A program made the translations under genes and the position numbers. This document shows positions 37,283 through 45,048 of a stretch of DNA of 64,000 nt, one piece after another. Source of the stretch: an uncultured Anaerolineae bacterium (GTDB lineage: Bacteria > Chloroflexota > Anaerolineae > Aggregatilineales > Phototrophicaceae); assembly GCA_934216615.1 (NCBI GenBank), contig CAKQCB010000001.1, positions 868,001-932,000 on the forward strand, read 5' to 3'. The notes beneath the pieces were generated by a model. The model saw only the letters and a program-made list of their open reading frames with translations. It ran no database searches and was not told the origin of the DNA. Position 1 is the stretch's first letter. Every line of letters starts with the position of its first letter.

Positions 37283-37459
37283 CGGATTGCCTCAAATTTC
37301 TTGCTAAAATTACCAAAACATGAGTTGCGATGCTATCATATTCGCCATATAGATTCAAGGGTATTTGAAAATATTGTTTTCGTATTTAAGCGGAATCCAA
37401 TAGTATTTGTTTTATTATTCCCATCACTTAACGATAGATTACTATAAGGTGTTTTTGAC

Positions 37460-39163
37460 ATGATTACACGTCAGGCATTTCGCGCTAACGCTAACTCAAC
37501 GGTAGACGGGTTTCTCGTTAAACAGTTATTCGGTGCGGGCGTATTATGGCTGGAATACAACCAACATAAAGTGAATCAACTGAATGTTTTCCCTGTTCCC
37601 GATGGCGATACAGGCACAAACATGTACCTCACCATGCGAAGCGCATATAAAGAAATCGCCAATATGGAAGAAGCCCACGTTGGCAAGCTGACCGCCGCGA
37701 TTGCGCGCGGGGCGTTAAGAGGCGCACGGGGTAATTCCGGCGTCATCCTCTCTCAAATTTTGGCGGGCACCGCAAAAGCCTTAGAAGGTCACGACAAATT
37801 GACCGTTCCCCTTCTGGCCGAAGCGTGCCAAAGCGCAGTTGACGCGGCTTACCGCGCCGTTGAAAAACCTGTTGAGGGGACGATCCTCACGGTTGCCCGC
37901 ATGATGGCAGAATCGGTCATCACCCGCGCCAAGACAGATAACGACTTGATCTCAGTTTTACGCCGTATGGTGTTCACCGGACGCGCCGCCTTACGCACCA
38001 CCCCAGAACTGCTGCCCGTATTAAAAAAGGCGGGGGTGGTTGACAGCGGTGGCGCAGGTCTCATCTACGTTTTTGAAGGGATGTTACGCGCATTATGTGG
38101 CCGTAATGTTCAAATGGAAGCAGCGGCAGAAGCGGCTGTCCCCGTCCACGTCGATACCCAAGCAGAAACATGGGAAGATGCGCTCGTCCCTGAAGATGAA
38201 CTTGGTTATGGTTATGACGTGCAATTTTTGATGAGCGGTGAAAACATGCCGATCGACAAAATTCGCGCAGATATTCAAGCGATGGGCTGGTCAACGCTGG
38301 TAGTTGGTGACGCGACGCTGATCAAAGTCCATGTTCATGTTCACGACCCGGGTCAACCGATCAGCTATGCAATCGGCTGTGGCGCAAACCTTGATGATGT
38401 GGTCGTAGAAAATATGCAAGCACAGTATGAAGATTACGTCACCCATCGTAAAGACAATGAAAACATCATTCGTGAAGATATCCCCGGTGTTGCCGTGATC
38501 GCCGTAGCGATGGGCAAAGGGATTCAACAGTTGTTCTCTGAAGAACTGCACGCCGCCTATGTCATCACGGGTGGGCAGACGATGAACCCCAGTACGGGGG
38601 ACTTCCTCGAAGCCATCGAAGCCTTGCCGAACCAAGACATCATCCTATTACCCAACAATAAAAATGTGTTTTTGGCTGCCCAACAAGCCGCCAACCATGT
38701 GACAGATCGCCGTGTGATGGTCGTTCCCTCTTCTTTTATCCCGCAGGGGATTGCCGCCATGTTTGAATATGCCAATTCCGGCGGTATGGAAGGCGATTCC
38801 GCTATTGAGGATGTTGTGGAAGGGATGCGTGCGGTCTTGCCGTACATCACCACATGCGAAATCACCCACGCAACCCGCGACGTAGAAATGGATGGCGTGA
38901 GTGTCCGTGTGGGCGACATCATCGGCCTGATCAATGATGTGCTGGTCGTTTCAGGTCAAAACATTGATGATCTGGCGGTTGAACTGTTGAATAAAGCGTC
39001 CGCATCCACACACGAACGAATCACCATTTACTACGGAAGTGACATCAAGGAAAAGCAAGCCAATGCTTTCCAAGCGACCGTCGCCCAACACTTCCCGAAC
39101 CAAACGGTTGATATTCTATATGGAGGACAAGCGTTATATCCTTACATCATGAGTGTGGAATAA
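37460..39163 (+). CDS. fakA: DAK2/DhaL-domain kinase, fatty acid kinase subunit FakA-like
   Basis: The 567-residue protein has an N-terminal DhaL (DAK2) ATP-binding domain. It carries NVFPVPDGDTGTNM (metal-binding Asp residues, near 44-57), GARGNSGVILSQ (near 92) and VDSGGAGLIY (near 194). A central region and a C-terminal DAK1-like domain follow, with IILLPNNKNVFLAAQQA. This is the YloV/FakA architecture. FakA phosphorylates fatty acids bound to DegV-type FakB proteins, feeding exogenous fatty acids into phospholipids. Two degV genes directly follow, which strengthens the call. AAGGTG upstream supports ATG 37460. Confidence 0.9.
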   Translation: MITRQAFRANANSTVDGFLVKQLFGAGVLWLEYNQHKVNQLNVFPVPDGDTGTNMYLTMRSAYKEIANMEEAHVGKLTAAIARGALRGARGNSGVILSQILAGTAKALEGHDKLTVPLLAEACQSAVDAAYRAVEKPVEGTILTVARMMAESVITRAKTDNDLISVLRRMVFTGRAALRTTPELLPVLKKAGVVDSGGAGLIYVFEGMLRALCGRNVQMEAAAEAAVPVHVDTQAETWEDALVPEDELGYGYDVQFLMSGENMPIDKIRADIQAMGWSTLVVGDATLIKVHVHVHDPGQPISYAIGCGANLDDVVVENMQAQYEDYVTHRKDNENIIREDIPGVAVIAVAMGKGIQQLFSEELHAAYVITGGQTMNPSTGDFLEAIEALPNQDIILLPNNKNVFLAAQQAANHVTDRRVMVVPSSFIPQGIAAMFEYANSGGMEGDSAIEDVVEGMRAVLPYITTCEITHATRDVEMDGVSVRVGDIIGLINDVLVVSGQNIDDLAVELLNKASASTHERITIYYGSDIKEKQANAFQATVAQHFPNQTVDILYGGQALYPYIMSVE

Positions 39164-39172
39164 CAAATTTCA

Positions 39173-40060
39173 ATGAGCAGTCAACAAGCCAAAGTGCATA
39201 TTATTACCGACAGCTTCGCCTTGTTCACTGATCCCTACTTTCTGCAAAAAGAGCCGGTTACTGTGCTTCCTAACCGGCTTTCTATTGCAGGGAAAACCTA
39301 CCGTGAGGGAATTGATCTTTCCCAAGAAGAGATGATGCGGCTGATGGCAAAACAACCGTATGCCCCCGCATTTGAAGCGCCCAGCACCCAAGACTTTAAA
39401 CAAGCCTTTGAACAAGCCGCGCGTTCCGTCTCTAAAATTCTTTCCATCCATCCTTCACGAAAAGTGTCAAAATCTTACGCGAATGCGCTCAGTGCCGCAG
39501 AGCAATTGGTCGGCCGAATTGAAATCCAAGTAGTGGATTCCGGTTGTTTTTCGGCAGGACAAGGGATGTTCATTGAATATGCCGCGAAACTGCTCAAACA
39601 AAGCCAAGATTTTGAATGGTTAAGTACGGAACTTCGCAACGCGGTAGAACGCATTTATGTGATGCTGTATACAGACTCGTTACAACACCTCGTCCAAAAC
39701 CAATTGATCGAACCCTCGCATCAATTATTGGGCGAAATGTTAGGCATTAAGCCGATTCTCACCATTGAAGAAGGCGAGATTGCCGTCATCGAAAAGACGA
39801 AAACACGGGGTCAGTTGGTCGAGCATATCGCCGAATTTGTGCTTGAATTTGCGGATATTGAAGCCGCCGTGATCATTCAACCACGACATCCCTCATTTGA
39901 CTTTTCCCGTATGCTACATGAGTACCTTGCGGTAGAATTACCAGATGTGACGTTATCATCCCTAATTTATGGCCCCTCACTCGCATCTTTCATCGGTGAT
40001 GAAGGTGGGGGTGTTATCATTTTTGAACGTAACCCGAATAGGATTAAAGATGTCTTTTAA
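39173..40060 (+). CDS. DegV family fatty-acid-binding protein (FakB-like), divergent copy
   Basis: This 295-residue protein starts VHIITDSFALF, corresponding to the TDSTCDI start of DegV. VVDSGCFSAGQGMFIEYAAKLL marks the lipid-pocket region and LGIKPILTIEEGEIAVI the middle of the fold. Several DegV signature residues differ (ITDSFALF instead of TDSTCD; APSTQDF for TSQPS), so it is a diverged member. It lies 9 bases after fakA and overlaps the next degV gene, which suggests it delivers or selects acyl chains for FakA. Confidence 0.8.
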   Translation: MSSQQAKVHIITDSFALFTDPYFLQKEPVTVLPNRLSIAGKTYREGIDLSQEEMMRLMAKQPYAPAFEAPSTQDFKQAFEQAARSVSKILSIHPSRKVSKSYANALSAAEQLVGRIEIQVVDSGCFSAGQGMFIEYAAKLLKQSQDFEWLSTELRNAVERIYVMLYTDSLQHLVQNQLIEPSHQLLGEMLGIKPILTIEEGEIAVIEKTKTRGQLVEHIAEFVLEFADIEAAVIIQPRHPSFDFSRMLHEYLAVELPDVTLSSLIYGPSLASFIGDEGGGVIIFERNPNRIKDVF

Positions 40061-40913
40061 AAAAATAAAATTTCTGACCGATAGTACGTGTGATATCCCA
40101 GCCGATTTACTGCATAAACATGATATTGCGGTTTCCCCCGCCTTCGTCAATTATGGTGGGGAAAGCTATGCCGATAACGGGAAAGAGTTAATTCGCGAAG
40201 ACTTTTATAAAATTCTTCCGACATTACGCCCCTACCCCACAAGTGCCGCCATGTCGCCCACCATCGCGGAAGAAGCGATAGAATCCCAACTCGCAAAAGG
40301 CGATCATCTGGTAATCGTGACCGTCGGGAAAAACCTCAGCGGGATCAACAATGTGATGCGCCTCGCTTCGCAAAAATTTCCAGCAGACCGCATCACGCTC
40401 ATCGACAGCATGACCACAACGATGGGCTTGGGCTGGCAAGTGCTGATCGGCGCCGAAGTGGCCGAAGCCAATGGCAACCCCGAAGAAGTTGCGGATGTCA
40501 TCGAACGTGTGCGCCGTAACTCGATGGTGTATGCCGCGCTCGACACCTTAGAATTTGTTCACCGTAGTGGCCGTGTAAGCTGGACAGCGGCCAGCATCGG
40601 CGCGTTGCTACAAATCAAACCCATCCTTGAAATTCGCGATGGTAAAGTAGAGTCCGCCGCCCGTATCCGTACCTTTGCGCGCGCATTCGATGAATGTGTG
40701 AAGTTAGCGAAGAACTGGACGCCGATTGACCGCATCGCGATTCTGCACGTCAATAACGTTGACCGTGCCAATACCATGAAAGAGCGACTTGAAAGTAACG
40801 GTCTGCTCCCTGACAATGTGATTATTAACAGTATCGCTCCTGCTATCGGCACGAACATTGGGCCGGATGGGATTTCGATTGTCCCAGTGAGAGCGCATTG
40901 GAGAACACCTTAG
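40050..40913 (+). CDS. DegV family fatty-acid-binding protein (FakB-like)
   Basis: ATG 40050 gives FKKIKFLTDSTCDIPADLL, the standard DegV start (287 residues); the frame is open to 39969 inside the previous gene. PYPTSAAMSP, LVIVTVGKNLSGINN, LIDSMTTTMGLG and ALDTLEFVHRSGRVS are typical of FakB proteins that enclose a fatty acid and present it to FakA. The start overlaps the end of the first degV gene by 11 bases, so the two are translationally linked. AGGA precedes the ATG. Confidence 0.92.
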   Translation: MSFKKIKFLTDSTCDIPADLLHKHDIAVSPAFVNYGGESYADNGKELIREDFYKILPTLRPYPTSAAMSPTIAEEAIESQLAKGDHLVIVTVGKNLSGINNVMRLASQKFPADRITLIDSMTTTMGLGWQVLIGAEVAEANGNPEEVADVIERVRRNSMVYAALDTLEFVHRSGRVSWTAASIGALLQIKPILEIRDGKVESAARIRTFARAFDECVKLAKNWTPIDRIAILHVNNVDRANTMKERLESNGLLPDNVIINSIAPAIGTNIGPDGISIVPVRAHWRTP

Positions 40914-40917
40914 GATT

Positions 40918-43824
40918 ATGCCTTCAGCGTTTGAAGAAATTGTCAAAATTTTAAAATTTGAAAAACAAAGTGGTTGCCATAATACGGGGGTAAGCGGCGG
41001 TTTAGTCGCTTATTTACCCCATTGGGAACCGCGCGCGCGTTCACAAGCTCGCCGTGCAGAACAATTGATTGTGGTGGAAGAAATCTGCGTGAAAATTCAG
41101 GTGTACGAAAGTTTGCCGAATTACGATGCACGCGCGCATTCTATCGACTATATGATCAGCCGAATCATGAACCCGTTGCAGGTTCCTTCGGAATTTCAGG
41201 GTCGCTTAGAACAACTCCGCGCTGAGTTTTCAACGTCTTCAAACGTGGAAGACAAGCAAAAAACAGATGAGCCTAGACCGCGCGAGAACACCCCCCGCGA
41301 ACGCCGTGAAAATCGTCGTAGGGAAAATCCGCGTTCAGAACCACAGCAAAACGCGGATCAAACTTCATCGTCATTAAAAACCAGTTCGGGAAATCAGAAA
41401 TCTGCTGATGAGCCATCTCAGCATCAAGATTCTCAACCGCGCCCGCCCCAGCGTCAATCCAATGCGACGGGGCAAAATAAAAACAGAGACCAGCAAAATA
41501 ATCAAAAAGGGAATAAACCCCAAGGGGCACGTCCGCCTCAACGCGGGGGGGCACAACTTCAACAGTCTTCAGGAAAATCTGCCTCAGAATCTCATGATCA
41601 AAACAAAGCAGAAGATCATGAATTCAGCGGGTTTGATATGGATCAAGAGTTTATGGGTGGGCCACAAAGCCCGGGTAAACTCGACATCCCGCCAATGCCC
41701 CGCTTAGCCCATCCACCCCGCACACGGCGTAAACCTATTTCGGCACAGCAAGCAGTCGATGTACTACAGGGAATCAATGCCCCGATCATCAACGTGAAGG
41801 GCGTTGGGCCTAAAACCGTTGCCACGTTAGCGAAATTAGGCATTCACCGCATCAAAGATTTGTTGTATCACATGCCGCGTCGCTATGATGACTACACCCA
41901 AATGCGTTACATCAGCAAAATTCATGAAGATGAATTGGTGACCATCATCGGCACGGTGATTAAAACCAACGTCAACCACATGCAAGGGGGACGGCGCGAT
42001 TTTAGTATTGTGATCGACGATAGCACCGCCCGTATGAATGTCGTCTTTTTTGGGCAGTATTATCTGGCGCGCCAAATTCAGATCGGTCAGCAGTTGGTGA
42101 TTCGTGGCATCACGCGGAAATTCCGTAACACGATTCAATTGGTCAATCCTGAATGGGACTTCGTAGAAGTCGAAGACCTGAAAAACGTGGGCCTCATTCC
42201 GGTGTACCCATTGACTGAAGGACTTCACGGGCGAACGCTGAGAAAATTGATTCAGCGCACAGTCGAGTTTTGGGCGCCACAAATCGCTGACCCCATCCCT
42301 GAATCGACATTAGACCGTTGTGATCTCGCAAATATCGACTGGGCATTAAAGAATATCCACTTCCCCGAAAGTCAGGATCATCTTTATCATGCCAAACGTC
42401 GTTTCATCTTTGATCAGTTGGTGACACTCCAGTTGGCGGTCTTAGCCAACCGTAGATTATGGCAGTCGCAAACAGCGCATTCTCTACCGGTGACCAACGA
42501 AGAATTACAAACGATCATGCGCGCCATCTTCCCCTATGAATTGACAGGTGCGCAGAAAAAAGCGATTGAAGAAATACGCCAAGATGCCGCCAAAACTATC
42601 CCCATGAATCGCCTTTTGCAAGGCGATGTCGGCGCGGGTAAGACAGCCGTTGCGACGTGTGCTTTACTCATGGCATGGCTCTCTGGAAAACAATCGGCCC
42701 TCATGGCGCCGACCAGTATTTTGGCCGAACAACATTTCACCAATATCTCAAAAGCATTTGAGAAACTGCCTTACGAAAACAAACCACGCGTCGCTTTGCT
42801 CACAGGCTCTTTGTCAGCCAATGAAAGCCAAATTGTCTATGATGCGTTGGCCGCGGGTGAGATTGATATTCTCATCGGCACACAAGCCGTGATCCAAGAA
42901 AAGTTGGTGTTTGCCGATCTAGGCATGGCGATCATTGACGAACAACATCGTTTTGGCGTTGAACAACGGGGCGCATTACGTGGAAAAGGCGTCAACCCTC
43001 ACCTTTTGGTGATGACCGCCACGCCGATTCCGCGCACCTTAGCCTTGACCTTACATGCCGACCTTGACTTGACCGTATTGGACGAAATGCCCCCTGGACG
43101 TATGCCTGTTCGGACGGCGGTGGTTGAACCTCAACGCCGTGAACGTGCCTATTTGAGCATCGAAGATCAATTAGAGAAGGGGATGCAGGCCTTTATTGTG
43201 TACCCGCTGGTCGAAGATTCTGATAAATCGGACGCTGAATCTGCCATCGGCGCATTCCAAGGTATCGCTGAACGTTTTTACCCGCACAAAGTGGTCTTGT
43301 TACACGGGCGCATGAAACCATCTGAAAAAGATCAGATCATGGCCGCCTTCCGCAATCATGAATATGACATTATGGTGACGACTTCGGTTGCTGAAGTCGG
43401 CGTCGATATTCCTGATGCCAGCATCATTTTGATTGAGGGCGCAAACCGTTTCGGCTTAGCACAACTGCATCAATTTAGAGGGCGTGTAGGGCGCAGTGGT
43501 CAGCAAGCTTATTGTTATCTGATTCCTGATAACCACACACCAGAATCTGAAGAACGCTTAAAAGCGATGACCGAAACCAACGATGGGTTTGAGCTTGCCC
43601 GTCGGGACTGGCAGTTACGCGGTGCAGGTGACTTGATCGGCACCCAACAGAGCGGTCACGGCTATTTACAGTTTATGAGTGACATCCAGTTAGATATTGT
43701 CGAACTGGCACAACGCGAAGCCAAGACGATCTATGTCGAAGACCCTGACCTAACCCAAGAAAAACATCAGGTTCTGGCTCAGCTTGTGCGTCAACTTCGG
43801 GATGAACGTACTGATTTCAGCTAG
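40918..43824 (+). CDS. recG: ATP-dependent DNA helicase RecG with long disordered N-terminal insert
   Basis: RecG remodels stalled replication forks and Holliday junctions. The helicase core has GDVGAGKTAVA (Walker A, near 567), IIDEQHRFGVEQ (motif II, near 673), TATPIPRTLAL and QFRGRVGRSGQ. The wedge (OB) domain starts near 290, with VKGVGPKTVATLAKLG just before it. At 968 residues it is much longer than common RecG proteins. Residues 1-95 are a globular extension, and about 105-265 form a Gln/Asn/Arg/Pro-rich low-complexity linker. ATG 40918 lies 4 bases after the degV stop. Confidence 0.95.
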   Translation: MPSAFEEIVKILKFEKQSGCHNTGVSGGLVAYLPHWEPRARSQARRAEQLIVVEEICVKIQVYESLPNYDARAHSIDYMISRIMNPLQVPSEFQGRLEQLRAEFSTSSNVEDKQKTDEPRPRENTPRERRENRRRENPRSEPQQNADQTSSSLKTSSGNQKSADEPSQHQDSQPRPPQRQSNATGQNKNRDQQNNQKGNKPQGARPPQRGGAQLQQSSGKSASESHDQNKAEDHEFSGFDMDQEFMGGPQSPGKLDIPPMPRLAHPPRTRRKPISAQQAVDVLQGINAPIINVKGVGPKTVATLAKLGIHRIKDLLYHMPRRYDDYTQMRYISKIHEDELVTIIGTVIKTNVNHMQGGRRDFSIVIDDSTARMNVVFFGQYYLARQIQIGQQLVIRGITRKFRNTIQLVNPEWDFVEVEDLKNVGLIPVYPLTEGLHGRTLRKLIQRTVEFWAPQIADPIPESTLDRCDLANIDWALKNIHFPESQDHLYHAKRRFIFDQLVTLQLAVLANRRLWQSQTAHSLPVTNEELQTIMRAIFPYELTGAQKKAIEEIRQDAAKTIPMNRLLQGDVGAGKTAVATCALLMAWLSGKQSALMAPTSILAEQHFTNISKAFEKLPYENKPRVALLTGSLSANESQIVYDALAAGEIDILIGTQAVIQEKLVFADLGMAIIDEQHRFGVEQRGALRGKGVNPHLLVMTATPIPRTLALTLHADLDLTVLDEMPPGRMPVRTAVVEPQRRERAYLSIEDQLEKGMQAFIVYPLVEDSDKSDAESAIGAFQGIAERFYPHKVVLLHGRMKPSEKDQIMAAFRNHEYDIMVTTSVAEVGVDIPDASIILIEGANRFGLAQLHQFRGRVGRSGQQAYCYLIPDNHTPESEERLKAMTETNDGFELARRDWQLRGAGDLIGTQQSGHGYLQFMSDIQLDIVELAQREAKTIYVEDPDLTQEKHQVLAQLVRQLRDERTDFS

Positions 43825-43906
43825 TACATGAATCCTTTAGCAATTTTGAAGAAGCACGTTATTATAATTGCCATTATTGGCATAATGAAACGGGAGCAAT
43901 AGAATT

Positions 43907-44392
43907 TTGGTCCGCGCACTGTACCCGGGTTCATTCGACCCTATTCACATCGGGCATATTGATATTGCAACCCGTGCCGCCCGCATTTTTGATGAAGTCG
44001 TTGTTGGGGTCTATGATTTACCAAAGAAACAGCTCTTGTTTTCAGTGGATGATCGACAGTCACTGGCACAAGAAGCCTTACTTCATGTACCCAACATCAC
44101 GGTTGCCAAGTTTTCGGGATTTACTGTAGACTATGCACGTGAACTGAATGCAAGCGTCATTGTCAGAGGTTTACGTGTTTTCTCTGACTTTGAACTTGAA
44201 TTCCGTATGGGGCTTGCCAATAAAAAACTCGCCCCTGAAATTGAGACGGTATCGATCATGACAGATGATCGTCATGTCTATATTAGTTCTAGTACAATTC
44301 GTGAAATTGCAGAGTTGGGTGGGGACGTTTCAAGCATGGTTCCGCCACACGTACAAAAGGCGTTACAAGAAAAGTTCGATAAGAATTCATAA
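43907..44392 (+). CDS. coaD: Phosphopantetheine adenylyltransferase
   Basis: The 161-residue nucleotidyltransferase makes dephospho-CoA from 4'-phosphopantetheine and ATP. YPGSFDPIHIGHIDIATRA contains the T/HxGH ATP motif, VRGLRVFSDFELEFRM is the PPAT signature, and VYISSSTIREIAELGGDVSSMVP is the ISSS motif. Start is TTG 43907 with GGGAG at 43892-43896. It lies 82 bases after recG, and the gap contains a TATAAT at 43863-43868 without a matching -35. Confidence 0.96.
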   Translation: MVRALYPGSFDPIHIGHIDIATRAARIFDEVVVGVYDLPKKQLLFSVDDRQSLAQEALLHVPNITVAKFSGFTVDYARELNASVIVRGLRVFSDFELEFRMGLANKKLAPEIETVSIMTDDRHVYISSSTIREIAELGGDVSSMVPPHVQKALQEKFDKNS

Positions 44393-44406
44393 GTTTAATA
44401 ACTGTA

Positions 44407-44445
44407 TTTCCTGAAAATTGATTACAATATTATTTATTCAGGAAA
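44407..44445 (+). promoter_or_regulatory. Inverted repeat between coaD and the coiled-coil gene
   Basis: A perfect 9-bp inverted repeat, TTTCCTGAA (44407-44415) and TTCAGGAAA (44437-44445), flanks an AT-rich stretch with TTGATTACAATATTATT. It lies just before the AAGGGG ribosome binding site of the next gene. It could be an operator over a promoter or a stem-loop. Confidence 0.4.
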
Positions 44446-44463
44446 GCAAAGGGGATTTTAACG

Positions 44464-45027
44464 ATGGATATTCAACACTTAGTTGACCGCCTTGAAGACT
44501 TGATTGATGAAGGTCGTCACGTCCCTTTTAGTAAAATGACCATGGTGGACGAAGAACGGGCGCTCGAAATCATTGACCAAATGCGCATTTCGATTCCTGA
44601 AGAAATCGAAAAAGCGGCGCGGGTCTTGGCACAACGGGATCGTATTTTGGCACAGGCCAACGAAGAAGCCGCCCGCTTGATTCAAACAGCGCGTGAACGT
44701 GGTGATCAACTGATCGACCGTGAAGCCTTAGTGCAAGCGGCGCATAACCGCGCGGCCAACGTGATCGAACAAGCCAAGCAAGAAGCAGAGAGCATCACCG
44801 AAGATGCCGATAAATATGTGTTGGAAACCCTGCGCGACCTTGAACAAAAATTGGCAAAAGCCTTAGCTGTCGTGCGTAATGGGGTTCATGAAGTGACCAA
44901 CAGCGCTTCACAAACCGACTTTGAACCTCAAGGGACACCCGTTCCACAATCTCAATTTGCGCCGCCCGCGACGGTTCGCCAAACTTCGGATGTCAAAGTC
45001 ACTCCATCAGGAGATGCTGAGGCCTAA
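44464..45027 (+). CDS. Coiled-coil protein of unknown function (DivIVA/ATPase stator-like helix)
   Basis: I do not recognise this protein by name. Of its 187 residues, the first 45 form two short helices (DIQHLVDRLEDLIDEG, DEERALEIIDQMR). Residues about 50-140 are one long charged coiled coil with Ala- and Gln-rich heptads (NRAANVIEQAKQEAESI), like DivIVA or F-ATPase b/V-ATPase H-type stalks. The tail is Pro/Gln-rich. It has no membrane segment. AAGGGG precedes ATG 44464. It lies between coaD and comEC. A role in division, envelope or a scaffold is a guess. Confidence 0.6.
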   Translation: MDIQHLVDRLEDLIDEGRHVPFSKMTMVDEERALEIIDQMRISIPEEIEKAARVLAQRDRILAQANEEAARLIQTARERGDQLIDREALVQAAHNRAANVIEQAKQEAESITEDADKYVLETLRDLEQKLAKALAVVRNGVHEVTNSASQTDFEPQGTPVPQSQFAPPATVRQTSDVKVTPSGDAEA

Positions 45028-45048
45028 AGATTGTAAAGTCGCGCAGTC

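Noticed and set aside
37040..37447. 135-codon plus-strand open frame over rpmB
   Set aside because: It lies antisense to the clear L28 gene, has no ribosome binding site and no recognisable domain.
43863..43868. Promoter for coaD at TATAAT
   Set aside because: The nearest -35-like hexamer (TTGAAG, 43846-43851) is only 11 bases away; not supported.
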